Source of the DNA: Pseudomonas proteolytica
GTDB lineage: Bacteria > Pseudomonadota > Gammaproteobacteria > Pseudomonadales > Pseudomonadaceae
Assembly (NCBI RefSeq): GCF_007858275.1
Contig: NZ_VFEV01000006.1
Span: 121,690 to 185,689 of the forward strand
DNA: 64,000 nt
Reading direction: 5' to 3'
Shown: positions 46,336 to 57,869 of the stretch, piece by piece
Layout: the number at the start of each line of letters is the position of its first letter
How positions within the stretch are numbered: the stretch's first letter is position 1
Made by a program: the position numbers and the translations under genes
The notes under the pieces: model-generated
The model's input: the letters and a program-made list of their open reading frames with translations, nothing else
The model's database searches: none
Told to the model about the DNA's origin: nothing

Positions 46336-46815
46336 TTACCGGTGACGGTAGTGATGCTTGTTCTTGCGATGCCCATAGGCATGCCCACGGCCACGATGAT
46401 CATCGCGGTCGTAGCGACGGTTATCGCGCCCGCGATAGCGACGGTCGTCGTCGTCGCTCTTGTTGCCCATGTAGTTGCCCAGCGCGCCGCCGGCACCACC
46501 GCCCGCTGCCGCACCGATCAGGCTACCGGTGCTGCCGCCGACACTACGACCGACCACGTTGCCGCCGGCTGCGCCCAGTGCGCCGCCAATGGCTGCTTCG
46601 CCTCGGCTGCGTTTGTCTGCGCCCACTGCGCTACCGCCGGCGCCGCCCAGGGCCGCACCAATGGCCGAACCGGTATTGCCGCCGATCTGCTGGCCGACGA
46701 CTGAACCTAGAACCCCGCCCAATGCGCCGCCTACACCGGCTTCGGTGGTGCCACCGGCCATGGCTGCGCCACTGACCAGGCCAAGGGACAACAAGAGAAT
46801 CGAGGAGAACTTCAT
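46336..46815 (-). CDS. Glycine-zipper envelope protein
   Basis: 159 residues: signal peptide MKFSSILLLSLGLVSGAAMA, then glycine-zipper repeats (GGALGGVLGSVVGQQIGG, GSAIGAALGGAGGSAVGA, GGALGAAGGNVVG, GSLIGAAAGGGAGGALG) spanning residues ~22-115, ending in an Arg/Asp/His-rich tail (DDDDRRYRGRDNRRYDRDDH, HRKNKHHYRHR). Members of this group associate with the outer membrane. The tail could bind metals. A solitary gene. Confidence 0.8.
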   Translation of the reverse strand: MKFSSILLLSLGLVSGAAMAGGTTEAGVGGALGGVLGSVVGQQIGGNTGSAIGAALGGAGGSAVGADKRSRGEAAIGGALGAAGGNVVGRSVGGSTGSLIGAAAGGGAGGALGNYMGNKSDDDDRRYRGRDNRRYDRDDHRGRGHAYGHRKNKHHYRHR

Positions 46816-46899
46816 AGGTGAACCTCAAGGGGATGACGGCGCGATCCTGAGGTTGTCGGAATATTCTTACAATCGAATTCCGACCAGTGGTGCAGGTTG

Positions 46900-47003
46900 T
46901 ATACAATTAGCTAAGTTACTGTTTTAACTCGGGAACTTAAGTCGTTTTTGCCGGTCTTTAGCTACTTCGGAACGGCCGCTTTTATGCAAAAGCGGCCTTT
47001 TTT
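46900..47003 (+). ncRNA. Candidate small RNA with rho-independent terminator
   Basis: On the rightward strand, between two leftward genes, a perfect 10-bp terminator stem (46974-46997) with six T ends a transcript that serves no visible gene. Upstream, TGTATACAAT near 46898 resembles an extended -10 box, with TTCCGA about 18 bases earlier as a weak -35. A transcript of roughly 90-100 nt with an exposed ACTTAAGTCGTTTTTG and GGGAA/CGGAA elements would fit. No known Pseudomonas RNA recognised. The 5' end is approximate. Confidence 0.35.
46974..47003 (+). terminator. Rho-independent terminator, rightward
   Basis: GGCCGCTTTT and AAAAGCGGCC pair perfectly around ATGC, followed by TTTTTT. No A-run precedes the stem, so it acts on the + strand only, away from both neighbouring genes, which are leftward. 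Confidence 0.85.
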
Positions 47004-47037
47004 GTGCCCGTAAGATCGTTCCCAGGCGTGGAGTCGA

Positions 47038-49382
<2,345 letters not shown>

Positions 49383-49386
<4 letters not shown>

Positions 49387-50222
49387 GGCTGATACTCCAT
49401 CGCAGGGCTATAGACCCGCGGCGCGCTTTTTTGCGGCAGGTGGATAAGGTTGAGGTTGTGCCGGCGTGCCCACTGCAGGGCCAGGCCGGTGGGCGACGAC
49501 AGGCTGACCAGGGTCTGGATGCCCGCGCGCAGGACTTTCTGGATTAATTCGAGGCTGCAACGGCTGGTGACAATTGCCACGCCGCCTGCCGTCGGGATGT
49601 GCTGACGGACCAAGGCGCCGATCAGTTTGTCGAGGGCGTTATGCCGGCCGATATCTTCGCGGCCCAGCAGCAGTTCACCCTGGTTATTCATGAATACCGC
49701 CGCATGCACCGCGCCGCTGTATTGGCCCAATGGCTGAAAGGCGCTGATGCGCTGGCGCAAGCCCTCCAGCCACGCGGCAGGCGGCAATGGTGCGCCCGGC
49801 AACACCTTGAGGTCCGGCAGCGCTTGCTCCAGCGCTTCCACTCCGCACAGGCCGCAGCCGCTGGTGCCAGCCAGTTGCCGGCGCTGTTGCTTGAGGTTCC
49901 AGAAGGCACGGCTGGAGATCTGTACCTGAGCGTACTGGGCCGAGCCTGTGCCGCTCAGTTGCAGGTCGTAGATATCGCTGATGTCGCTGATGATGCCGCT
50001 GCCCAGGCTGAAACCGACGATAAAGTCTTCAAGGTCGGTGGGCGTCACCAGCATCACGGCCTGGCTGATGTCGTTATAGGCAATCGCCAACGCGACTTCC
50101 TCGGCCAGCGCGGTGCTGTCCGATTGCGTGCGGTCGAGGTTGCAATACTGATAACTCTGGCTGGCGGCGGGCGCGGGCGTTGTCAGGGCGGGCGCCGCGC
50201 GTGCTGGGCGCTGGGCGTTCAT
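49383..50222 (-). CDS. fdhD: Sulfur carrier protein FdhD
   Basis: Delivers sulfur from a cysteine desulfurase to the molybdenum cofactor of formate dehydrogenase-type enzymes; 279 residues. The sulfur-relay CxxC is in GTSGCGLCGVEALEQ (Cys ~121 and 124), with GRHNALDKLIG and the GMP/Mo-cofactor binding region (SRCSLELIQKVLRAGIQTLV). Co-translated with the downstream oxidoreductase. Alanine-rich N-terminal ~20 residues are probably disordered. Confidence 0.92.
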
Positions 50223-50337
50223 GAAGTCTAGTCACCGGCGAAGTGTTCAGAGTGAAGACTAGGCGCGACAAAGGGTCGCGTCTAATCGTCAGTACTGATC
50301 TGCCGATAGATGACGTCGATCAAGGTTCCAGCGGCGA

Positions 50338-51207
50338 TTACTGATAAAGCGCAAAACACGCCTCGGCCAGCGCCGAACGCGGCGCACTGCGGCGCATGAT
50401 CAGCCCCAGCTTGGCCAGGGTTTGCGCGTTTTCGATGGGTTGCAGCCGCAGGTGCTCGGTCAGGGCATCAAGGCCGCCGTCCAGGGGCATCACCGCACAA
50501 CATAGCCCACCGTTCACGGCCTGCAGCAACTGATGGACGGCATCGGTTTGCAGCAAGGGTTGGGGGGTCAGGCCGCGGCTGTGGAAGTTGTGGTCGATGG
50601 ACTGGCGAAAGTGCATGCCGCTGGTCAGCATGCCCAGGGGCAGTTCGATCAGCGCCTCCCAGCTCAAGGGCTTTTCGCCAAAACTGAAAAACCGTTGGTC
50701 GTACAGCAGGCCCATGCGGGTTTCGTCCAGGGCCAGGGAGTCAAAGCGCTCAGCGTCCAGGCGCTCGAGGTAGGACACGCCCAAATCCAGGCGATTGCTC
50801 GCCAGTTGTTCGAGGATCTGCTCGGAACTCAGGGCCGATAGCTCAAAGCGCAGGCTGGGGTGCTGCCTGTGCAGTTGTTGCATCAAGGCCAGCGGATCGA
50901 AGCTCGACAGCGGCACCACCCCCAGGCGCAATGTCCCCACCAGGTTGCCGCGGCAGGCTGCCGCCTCGGCCTGCAGGCCGTCATAGGCTGCCAGTACCGT
51001 ACGCGCCCAGGCCAGCACCCGCTCGCCAGGGGCGGTGAAGCCCTCGAAACGCTGGCCGCGATTGACCAGCGGTAGCTCCAGTTCTTCTTCCAGGCTGCGC
51101 AGGCGCATCGACAGGGTCGGCTGGGTAATGTGGCAGCGCGCGGCCGCCTGGCCGAAGTGACGGGTTTCGTCGAGGGCGATGAGGAATTTCAGCTGTTTGA
51201 TGTCCAT
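50338..51207 (-). CDS. LysR-type transcriptional regulator
   Basis: 289 residues. N-terminal winged helix DIKQLKFLIALDETRHFGQA and CHITQPTLSMRLRSLEEELE (residues ~2-48), then an effector-binding domain with GTLRLGVVPLSSFDP and LDLGVSYLERLD. Located 115 bases upstream of fdhD on the same strand and divergent from lysM, so it may regulate fdhD-fdhF; the effector is unknown. No cysteine pair of OxyR type is positioned in the effector domain. Confidence 0.85.
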   Translation of the reverse strand: MDIKQLKFLIALDETRHFGQAAARCHITQPTLSMRLRSLEEELELPLVNRGQRFEGFTAPGERVLAWARTVLAAYDGLQAEAAACRGNLVGTLRLGVVPLSSFDPLALMQQLHRQHPSLRFELSALSSEQILEQLASNRLDLGVSYLERLDAERFDSLALDETRMGLLYDQRFFSFGEKPLSWEALIELPLGMLTSGMHFRQSIDHNFHSRGLTPQPLLQTDAVHQLLQAVNGGLCCAVMPLDGGLDALTEHLRLQPIENAQTLAKLGLIMRRSAPRSALAEACFALYQ

Positions 51208-51340
51208 CTTCGCTCCGGGCTCTTATTCCAATGGCGGGGGGATTCTAGCGCGTTTGCGTCATTGGTCGGACTGGAACCAAGGTCTGTAAGACTGGTCTAG
51301 TCTTTGGCATCTGGAAACCCAATCCCAAGGAGAGCGCACT

Positions 51341-51781
51341 ATGAGTCTTTTTAGCTTTATCAAAGAAGCCGGCGAGAAAATCGTTGATCTGTTGACGCCG
51401 GGTAATGCGAACGCGAGTGAGCAGTTGAAGGATCACGTCGCCAAGGTCGGCCTGGGTAATCCGAATGTGCAGACCACGGTGGACGGTGACAAGGTAACGG
51501 TCACCGGTGAAGTCGCCAGCCAGGAAGAGAAAGAGAAGATTCTGTTGGCGCTGGGCAACATTGCCGGCGTGGCTACTGTGGATGACCAAATCACCGTAGC
51601 CGGGCCCGTCGTTGTGGCTTCGCGCTTTGTTGTGGTGAAAAGCGGCGATACCCTCAGCGCGATCTCCAAGACCGTTTATGGCGATGCCAACAAGTACAAC
51701 AAAATCTTCGAGGCCAACAAGCCGCTGCTGTCGCACCCGGACAAAATCTACCCAGGGCAGACACTGCGTATTCCTGAGTAA
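51341..51781 (+). CDS. lysM: BON-LysM protein (Kbp/YgaU type)
   Basis: Small 146-residue protein with no signal peptide. A BON domain (residues ~20-85, [20 protein letters not shown]) is followed by LysM ([20 protein letters not shown] onward to [10 protein letters not shown]). This order matches E. coli Kbp (YgaU), a potassium-binding protein induced under salt stress. AAGGAG precedes the ATG. Confidence 0.9.
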   Translation: MSLFSFIKEAGEKIVDLLTPGNANASEQLKDHVAKVGLGNPNVQTTVDGDKVTVTGEVASQEEKEKILLALGNIAGVATVDDQITVAGPVVVASRFVVVKSGDTLSAISKTVYGDANKYNKIFEANKPLLSHPDKIYPGQTLRIPE

Positions 51782-51791
51782 GCTTGTCCCC

Positions 51792-51893
51792 TTGTAGGAG
51801 CGAGCTTGCTCGCGAAGGTCGTTAACGATAACGCGGACATCCTGAATGAAAGCGCTGTCCAGACGTTTTTCGCGAGCAAGCTCGCTCCTACAA
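51792..51893. repeat. REPIN, GTAGGAGCGAGCTTGC type
   Basis: Inverted pair TTGTAGGAGCGAGCTTGCTC and complement, spacer about 60 bases with GTCGTTAACGATAACGCG. Overlaps the last codons of yrfG: the yrfG stop TAG (51888-51890) is read from the REP tail. Confidence 0.93.
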
Positions 51894-52556
51894 CGATAAT
51901 TCTGAAATCAATTCCCGGTAATGCTCGACCGCATCGAACTCCGCCGTATCCTTCGGCCCCTTGCGGCTGTCCGGCTGTTTGACCGCCAGCAAATGCCCCA
52001 CGCCAAAATCCCGCGCACTGCGCAGAATCGGCAAGGTGTCGTCGATAAACAGGCTACGTGCCGGGTCGAAGTCGATATCCGCCTGCAATGCGTCCCAGAA
52101 CTGCGGGTTTTCCTTGGCAAACCCATAGTCGTGGGAACTGATCAGCCGTTCGAAATACGGTGCCAGTTCAATGCGTTCCAGCTTCAACGACAGCGAATCG
52201 CGGTGGGCATTGGTGATCAGGATCACGCGTTTGCCGGCCTGTTTGATCGCCGCCAGGAAGGTATCGGCATCCGGGCGCAGGGCGATCAAGTGGGCGGTTT
52301 CCAGCTTGAGTTCGCGCACCGGGATCTTCAGTTCGGCGCTCCAGAAATCCAGGCAATACCATTGCAACTGGCCGGCGTTACGCTCGAACAGCGGCTGCAA
52401 CTCCATCTCGGCCATGGCCTGGCTCACCCCGTGCAGTTCGGCATAGCGCCGGGGCAGGTGTTCCATCCAGAAGTGGTTGTCGAAATGCAGGTCGAGCAAG
52501 GTGCCGTCCATGTCCAGCAGGACGGTGTCGATATCGGACCAGGGCAATGGAGGCAT
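51888..52556 (-). CDS. yrfG: HAD hydrolase YrfG (GMP/IMP nucleotidase)
   Basis: 222-residue HAD-superfamily phosphatase. Motif I LLDMDGTLLDLHFDNHFW gives the nucleophile Asp and the general acid Asp; motif II is ILITNAHRDSLSLK; motif III lysine follows YGFAKENPQFW; motif IV SLFIDDTLPILRSA. Matches E. coli YrfG, which dephosphorylates GMP and IMP. The REP at 51792-51893 supplies its stop codon. Divergent from nudE, a common pairing with nucleotide hydrolases. Confidence 0.88.
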   Translation of the reverse strand: MPPLPWSDIDTVLLDMDGTLLDLHFDNHFWMEHLPRRYAELHGVSQAMAEMELQPLFERNAGQLQWYCLDFWSAELKIPVRELKLETAHLIALRPDADTFLAAIKQAGKRVILITNAHRDSLSLKLERIELAPYFERLISSHDYGFAKENPQFWDALQADIDFDPARSLFIDDTLPILRSARDFGVGHLLAVKQPDSRKGPKDTAEFDAVEHYRELISELSL

Positions 52557-52647
52557 GGTGGGGTCTCAAGCAGGTAAGTAAATATATCCGACACAGACAA
52601 TCGGAAAAGCCACGGTATAGTAACCCGATCACGCCAAGGAGCCCTTT

Positions 52648-53214
52648 ATGCGCCAGAAACCCACCGTCCTCGCCCGCGAAATTGTCGCCAGTAGTCGTTT
52701 GTTCCGCGTGGAGCAAGTGCAGTTGCGCTTCTCCAATGGCGTTGAGCGGACCTACGAGCGCCTGGTGGGCCGTGGCGCAGGGTATGGCGCGGTGATGATC
52801 GTGGCGATGATCGACGCTGACCACGCGCTGCTGGTGGAAGAATACTGCGGCGGCACGGATGAGTATGAACTGTCCTTGCCCAAGGGCCTGATCGAACCGG
52901 GCGAAGACGTGCTGGCGGCGGCAGACCGTGAACTCAAGGAAGAGGCGGGCTATGGCGCACGGCAGTTGGAACACTTGACCGAACTGTCTCTGTCCCCAGG
53001 CTATATGAGCCAGAAAATCCAGGTGGTGCTGGCCACCGAGCTTTACGAAGAGCGCCTGGAGGGTGACGAACCCGAGCCGATGCGCGTGGACCGGGTCAAC
53101 CTGCGCGAGCTTGCACAGCTGGCGCAGCACGCGCAGTTCAGCGAAGGCCGCGCCCTGGCCGCGTTGTATCTGGTGCGTGACCTGCTGGCCCAGCGCGGAG
53201 CCTACCAGCCATGA
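52648..53214 (+). CDS. nudE: ADP compounds hydrolase NudE
   Basis: Nudix hydrolase of 188 residues acting on ADP-ribose, NADH and Ap3A in E. coli. The Nudix box reads GLIEPGEDVLAAADRELKEE followed by AGYG (about residues 75-98), including the REx2EE metal ligands. AAGGAG precedes the ATG. Stop overlaps cysQ start by 4 bases. Confidence 0.92.
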   Translation: MRQKPTVLAREIVASSRLFRVEQVQLRFSNGVERTYERLVGRGAGYGAVMIVAMIDADHALLVEEYCGGTDEYELSLPKGLIEPGEDVLAAADRELKEEAGYGARQLEHLTELSLSPGYMSQKIQVVLATELYEERLEGDEPEPMRVDRVNLRELAQLAQHAQFSEGRALAALYLVRDLLAQRGAYQP

Positions 53215-54047
53215 GTGAATTGTTCCTCGGCCACCCTTACATTGCCCCGGTGATCGAACTGGCCCGCCAGGCCGGTGAGGTGATCCTGCCGTATTGGCGT
53301 GCCGATGTGGCCGTGACGGCCAAGGCGGATGATTCGCCGGTCACCGCCGCCGACCTGGCCGCCCATCATCTGATTCTTGACGGTCTCACCGCGCTGGATC
53401 CGAGCATCCCGGTGCTGTCGGAAGAAGACGCCGATATCGACCAGAGCGTGCGTGCCGGTTGGCAGCGCTGGTGGCTGGTAGACCCACTGGATGGCACCAA
53501 GGAATTTATCAGTGGCAGTGAAGAATTTACCGTCAACATCGCCTTGATCGAACACGGGCGTGTGGTGTTTGGTGTGGTTTCCATGCCCACCAGTGGCCGT
53601 TGCTACTTCGGTGGTGCCGGGCTTGGGGCGTGGCGCTCCGACGTGAATGCCGCGCCCCGGCAGATCCAGGTGCGGCAGAAACCCGCCGCCGGCGAGGCGT
53701 TCACCGTAGTCGCCAGCCGTCGCCATACCAGCCCCGAACAGGAGCGCTTGCTCGACGGCTTGAGCGAAGGGCTCGGGGAGTTGAAGCTGGCCAATATCGG
53801 CAGCTCCTTGAAATTCTGCCTGTTGGCCGAAGGCAGCGCCGATTGCTATCCGCGCCTGGCACCAACCTCGCAGTGGGACACCGCCGCTGCCCAGGGCGTG
53901 CTGGAGGGCGCTGGCGGCGAAGTGCTGGAATTGAATGGCCAGCGGTTCAGCTACCCGGCGCGGGCGTCGCTGTTGAACCCGTTCTTCCTGGCCTTGCCGG
54001 CCAAGGCCGCCTGGCGCGAGCGCTTGCTGGCGCTGGCAAGGTCATAA
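53211..54047 (+). CDS. cysQ: 3'(2'),5'-bisphosphate nucleotidase CysQ
   Basis: Hydrolyses 3'-phosphoadenosine 5'-phosphate to AMP, relieving product inhibition of sulfate assimilation; 278 residues. Inositol-monophosphatase fold with metal ligands in PVLSEEDADI (Glu), VDPLDGTKEFISG (Asp, Asp) and the C-terminal QWDTAAAQGVLEGAGG (Asp). The lithium-sensitive DPLDGT signature is intact. Co-translated with nudE. Confidence 0.93.
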   Translation: MSELFLGHPYIAPVIELARQAGEVILPYWRADVAVTAKADDSPVTAADLAAHHLILDGLTALDPSIPVLSEEDADIDQSVRAGWQRWWLVDPLDGTKEFISGSEEFTVNIALIEHGRVVFGVVSMPTSGRCYFGGAGLGAWRSDVNAAPRQIQVRQKPAAGEAFTVVASRRHTSPEQERLLDGLSEGLGELKLANIGSSLKFCLLAEGSADCYPRLAPTSQWDTAAAQGVLEGAGGEVLELNGQRFSYPARASLLNPFFLALPAKAAWRERLLALARS

Positions 54048-54063
54048 ACCGCCGCGATCAAAA

Positions 54064-54155
54064 ATGTGGGAGCGGGCTTGCTCGCGAAAGCGGTGTATCA
54101 GCCAATACAAGTGCTGACTGATACACCGCTTTCGCGAGCAAGCCCGCTCCCACAT
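54064..54155. repeat. REPIN, near-twin of the 27841 element
   Basis: Inverted REP pair with spacer stem GAAAGCGGTGTATCAGCCA / TGACTGATACACCGCTTTC. By eye it differs from the element at 27841-27930 at only about three or four positions. Between convergent cysQ and the thioesterase gene. Confidence 0.94.
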
Positions 54156-54191
54156 AAGCCCTGTGCCCACATTGGTTATGTGTTGCAGGGT

Positions 54192-54647
54192 TTAGCGGTG
54201 CAGGACGTACTGCCCGGTAAACACCACCGCCGGCGCTTCACTGCCCTCATTCACAATCCATGTCTGCAACGCCAGCCGCGCCCGGCCATGGCGTTGGTAG
54301 GTCGCCAAAAAGCGCTTCCATACCTTGTCCTCCGGGGCCGGGCAAATCGCCGTGGCGTCCTGGGTGACAGGCAACGGGTAGCTGATCTGCCCTTCCTGGA
54401 TCACGATATGCCCGTCTTCAACCCCTTCCTCACGCAATTGCAGGTGCAGCCAGCCCCAACCCGCGAGTACGGCGCCGCAGTACAGGCTGCCGCCAAACAT
54501 GGTGCTCTTGTGGTTGATATTGGCTTGCAGCGGTAAGTGCAGGCGCAGTTGCCGGTCCTGCCAGTCGAGCACCTTGAGGCCCATCTCCCGGGTCAGGGGG
54601 ATGTCATGGTGCAGAATCGATTCCAGGTAACGGCTATCGCGGCTCAT
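54192..54647 (-). CDS. YiiD_C-type thioesterase
   Basis: Single hotdog domain, about 151 residues from ATG at 54647 (MSRDSRYLESILHHDIPLTR) with AAGAGG upstream; an ATG at 54677 overlapping the dctD stop (ATGA) is an alternative. LQANINHKSTMFGGSLYCGA carries the hotdog active-site Asn-His and the Phe-Gly-Gly turn. Matches the C-terminal domain of YiiD. Twenty-six bases after dctD on the same strand; functional relation unclear. Confidence 0.8.
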   Translation of the reverse strand: MSRDSRYLESILHHDIPLTREMGLKVLDWQDRQLRLHLPLQANINHKSTMFGGSLYCGAVLAGWGWLHLQLREEGVEDGHIVIQEGQISYPLPVTQDATAICPAPEDKVWKRFLATYQRHGRARLALQTWIVNEGSEAPAVVFTGQYVLHR

Positions 54648-54673
54648 GGCGGCCTCTTGGCGGGTGGGAAAGG

Positions 54674-56056
54674 TCATTCGTCATCGGCGTGGGCGTTGCC
54701 GCTGTCGGCAAAGCTCAACCCATGTTTGCGCAGCTTGTCATGCAAGGTCTTGCGTGGCACCCCCAGGGCTTCGGCCAGGCTGCGCACGGAGCTGTGGGGG
54801 CGGCCGAGTTCGGCGGCGATCAAGGCTTTTTCAAAGTGCTCGACTTGCTCGCTCAAGCCCCCGGTAGACATCGGTACGCCGGGCGCCGGGCCGTCGGGTG
54901 TGCTGTCCAGGGCCAGTTCCAGGCCGAGGGCGAAGCGTTCGGCGACGTTTTGCAACTCCCGCACGTTGCCCGGCCAGTTATGGCGCAACAGCATTGCCCG
55001 TTGGCCGGGTTGCAATTCATGCAACGGCAGGCCATGGCGGCTACTGGCCTCGTCGGCAAAGTGCTGGAACAGCATCAAGGCATCTTCGCCACGCTCACGC
55101 AGGGGCGGAATGCGCAACGGCGCGACGTTCAGGCGGTAGTACAAGTCTGCACGGAAACGCCCCTGGTCGGCGGACTGGCGCAGGTCTTCCTTGGTGGCGG
55201 CGATGATGCGGATATCCAGCGGGATCTGCTGATTACCCCCCAGGCGCTCGACCACACGCTCCTGCAACAGGCGCAGCAACTTGACCTGCACATCCAGGCT
55301 CATGCTCTCGATTTCATCAAGGAACAACGTGCCGCCGTTGGCAAACTCGAACTTGCCGATCCGCCGCTTCTGCGCCCCGGTAAACGCCCCCGGCTCATGG
55401 CCGAACAGTTCGCTTTCCACCACGGATTCGGCCAGTGCCCCGGCGTTGATGGCAACGAAGGGCCCGGTGCGGCGGTTCGACAGGTCGTGCAGGGCGCGTG
55501 CCACCACTTCCTTGCCGGCGCCGGTTTCACCGAGGATCAGCACATCGGCGCGGGTCGCCGCCAGCGCGCCAATCTGCTCGCGCAGGCGCAGCATCGGCGC
55601 CGACTGGCCCACCAAACGGGTGCTCAGTTGCTGGCGATCACTCAGGGCCAGGCGCAGGCTGCGGTTGTCCAGCACCAGCCGGCGCAGGGCCAGGGCGCGG
55701 CGTACGCTGTCGAGCAGGGCGTCGCTGGCAAAGGGTTTCTCGAGGAAGTCATAGGCGCCGGCGCGCATCGCCTGCACCGCCAGTGGCACATCGCCGTGGC
55801 CGGTGATCAGCAGCACCGGCAGCTCCGGGTCCTGGCCGTGAAGTTCGGCGAGTAGCTCCAGGCCATCCATGCCGGGCATGCGAATGTCGCTGACCACCAC
55901 TCCCGGCCAGTCGCGCGACAGCTGCGCCGTAAGGCCAGTGGCTTCGCCAAGGGGCAGGACTTTCAGCCCGGCCAGGTCCAGGGTCTGGCACAGGGCCTGA
56001 CGCAGGTGTGGATCATCGTCGATCAACACCACCTGAATCTGGTTATCGATACTCAT
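54674..56056 (-). CDS. dctD: C4-dicarboxylate response regulator DctD (sigma-54 activator)
   Basis: 460-residue NtrC-family activator. Receiver domain with VVLIDDDPHL, phospho-acceptor Asp in GVVVSDIRMPGMDGLEL and LITGHGD; AAA+ with Walker A ILGETGAGKEVVAR, the sigma-54 contact loop GAFTGA and Walker B GGTLFLDEIESMSL, arginine finger region FRADLYYRLN; Fis-type HTH SSVRSLAEALGVPRKTLHDK at the C terminus. With DctB it should activate dctA or dctPQM, neither of which is in the window. Overlaps dctB by 4 bases. Confidence 0.93.
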   Translation of the reverse strand: MSIDNQIQVVLIDDDPHLRQALCQTLDLAGLKVLPLGEATGLTAQLSRDWPGVVVSDIRMPGMDGLELLAELHGQDPELPVLLITGHGDVPLAVQAMRAGAYDFLEKPFASDALLDSVRRALALRRLVLDNRSLRLALSDRQQLSTRLVGQSAPMLRLREQIGALAATRADVLILGETGAGKEVVARALHDLSNRRTGPFVAINAGALAESVVESELFGHEPGAFTGAQKRRIGKFEFANGGTLFLDEIESMSLDVQVKLLRLLQERVVERLGGNQQIPLDIRIIAATKEDLRQSADQGRFRADLYYRLNVAPLRIPPLRERGEDALMLFQHFADEASSRHGLPLHELQPGQRAMLLRHNWPGNVRELQNVAERFALGLELALDSTPDGPAPGVPMSTGGLSEQVEHFEKALIAAELGRPHSSVRSLAEALGVPRKTLHDKLRKHGLSFADSGNAHADDE

Positions 56057-57861
56057 ACACTGCGGTCCTCGGACGGTTGCAGACTGACGCCAGGTGCTCC
56101 GGCGCGCAGTTTCAAGGTTATCAGTGCGCCGCCTTCCTTGTGGTTGGCAAACAACAGTTCGCCACCAAAGGCACGCATCAGGGTGTCACAGATGGCCAGG
56201 CCCAACCCCAGGCCCTGGGTGCGGGTCTTGGTGGTGTAGAAGGGCTCGCCGGCGCGCCCCAGGGCTTCCATGCAGAACCCCGGCCCGTTGTCGCGGATGT
56301 ACAGGTTGACGCCTTGATCGGTGGATTCGGCACTCAGCCACAGTTTGCGCGGCGGGCCCTTTTCGGTCAGGGCGTCCAGGGCGTTGGCCAGCAGATTGCC
56401 CAGTACCTGGCGCAGGCGGGTTTCCCCGGCTTCTACCCACAGGGATGCCTCTGGCAAGTCGCGGATCAGTTCCACTTCCATGGCCCGCCGGCGCTTGGCC
56501 AGCAACGCCAGCGCGTCGTCCAGGGCTGGTTGCAGGGCTACGCTTTCCGGGGCATGCCGGTCGCGGCGGGCAAAGGCGCGCAAGTGGGCGATGATCGAGG
56601 CCATGCGCCCGGTCAGTTCGCTGATCAACTTGAGGTTGCCCCGGGCGTCATCGGTGCGCTGGTGGTCGAGGAGAATCCCGGCGTTTTCCGCGTAACTGCG
56701 GATGGCCGCCAGGGGTTGGTTGAGCTCATGGCTGATGCTCGCCGACATGGTACCCAGCGCCGACAGTTTGCCGGCTTGCACCAGGTCATCCTGGGCGCGT
56801 ACCAGCTCCTGCTGGGCATTTTCGCGCTCCAGTACTTCCTGGCGCAGGCGGCGGTTGAGGCCTTCGAGGTCGCTGGTCCGTTCGGCCACGCGCATTTCCA
56901 GCTCGCGCCGGGCCTTGGCTTCAAAGGCGATGCGTTCCAGGTAATGGCGCCGGCGCTGCATCATCAGGCCGAGCAGCAGCATCAGCACCAGCAAGGTCGC
57001 GCCGCCGACCGCGACTACCGTGCGCACGGGGCGGTCGATCAGGGTGCGGGGGGCAAGGATTTCCACATTCCAGCCGGTTTCGGCGATTTCGGTGGATTGA
57101 CGCAGCCAGGCACTGGAGCTGAAATTCAGGGGCTGCGGATCGCGGGTCGGGTAGGGCTGGATCGCGATGATGGCCTGGCGCTCGGCCTCGGTCAGTGGCC
57201 GGGTGGTGCGAAAACGCCATTGTGGGCGTGAGGTCAGGATCACCACGCCATTGTGGTCGGTGACCAGCAATTGTTCGGGGGTCTGGCCCCACAGGCTTTC
57301 GGTGTGGTCCAGGTCAACCTTGACCACCAGCACGCCGATCACATGTTCGTCTTCGCGCACCGCAGCGGCAAAGAAGTACCCGCGCTTGGCCGACGTGGTC
57401 CCCAGGCCGAAGAAGCGGCCCAGGCGCCCGGCCATGGCTTCGCTGAAATAAGGCCGAAAGGAAAAGTTGCGGCCGACGAAGCTGTCTTGTTTGTCCCAGT
57501 TCGAAGCGGCCAGGGTCTTGCCGCGGGTGTCCATCAGGTACATCACTTCCACGCCCGCCTGGGCCGCCACCTGCTTGAGCAATTGGTTGGCGGCCACCAG
57601 GTTGGTGCTGACCTGGGGCGCTGCCAGGGCGGTGCGCAGGGCCGGCAGGTCGCCGAGGATCTGCGGCAACACTTCGTAGCGGTGCAGGGTGCCCAGCAGG
57701 TTGGCGACGTACAGGTCGAGGGTCTGGCGGTTCTGCCCGGCCAGCTCACTGCGGTAGTAACGCTCGGCCAGATGCTCCAATGGCCACAGCAGTGGCGCCA
57801 GGCACAATGCCAGCAAGGCCAGGCTGCGCCAGCGGGGTCTGCGTGGAAGGGGTGGAGTCAT
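56053..57861 (-). CDS. dctB: C4-dicarboxylate sensor kinase DctB
   Basis: 602-residue histidine kinase from ATG at 57861; ATG at 57891 (MRLYPQAQTYMTPPLP) is also in frame. A first span (SLALLALCLAPLLWPLEHLA) leads to a periplasmic double-PDC sensor domain with GTTSAKRGYFFAAAVRED (typical DctB ligand site, about residues 165-185), second span VAVGGATLLVLMLLLGLMMQ, coiled coil, H-box ASISHELNQPLAAIRSYAEN, N-box LLANALDAL, and G-boxes DNGPGF and GLGLGLAIC. Senses succinate, malate and fumarate. A stem-loop lies right before the start. Confidence 0.92.
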   Translation of the reverse strand: MTPPLPRRPRWRSLALLALCLAPLLWPLEHLAERYYRSELAGQNRQTLDLYVANLLGTLHRYEVLPQILGDLPALRTALAAPQVSTNLVAANQLLKQVAAQAGVEVMYLMDTRGKTLAASNWDKQDSFVGRNFSFRPYFSEAMAGRLGRFFGLGTTSAKRGYFFAAAVREDEHVIGVLVVKVDLDHTESLWGQTPEQLLVTDHNGVVILTSRPQWRFRTTRPLTEAERQAIIAIQPYPTRDPQPLNFSSSAWLRQSTEIAETGWNVEILAPRTLIDRPVRTVVAVGGATLLVLMLLLGLMMQRRRHYLERIAFEAKARRELEMRVAERTSDLEGLNRRLRQEVLERENAQQELVRAQDDLVQAGKLSALGTMSASISHELNQPLAAIRSYAENAGILLDHQRTDDARGNLKLISELTGRMASIIAHLRAFARRDRHAPESVALQPALDDALALLAKRRRAMEVELIRDLPEASLWVEAGETRLRQVLGNLLANALDALTEKGPPRKLWLSAESTDQGVNLYIRDNGPGFCMEALGRAGEPFYTTKTRTQGLGLGLAICDTLMRAFGGELLFANHKEGGALITLKLRAGAPGVSLQPSEDRSV

Positions 57862-57869
57862 GTAAGTCT

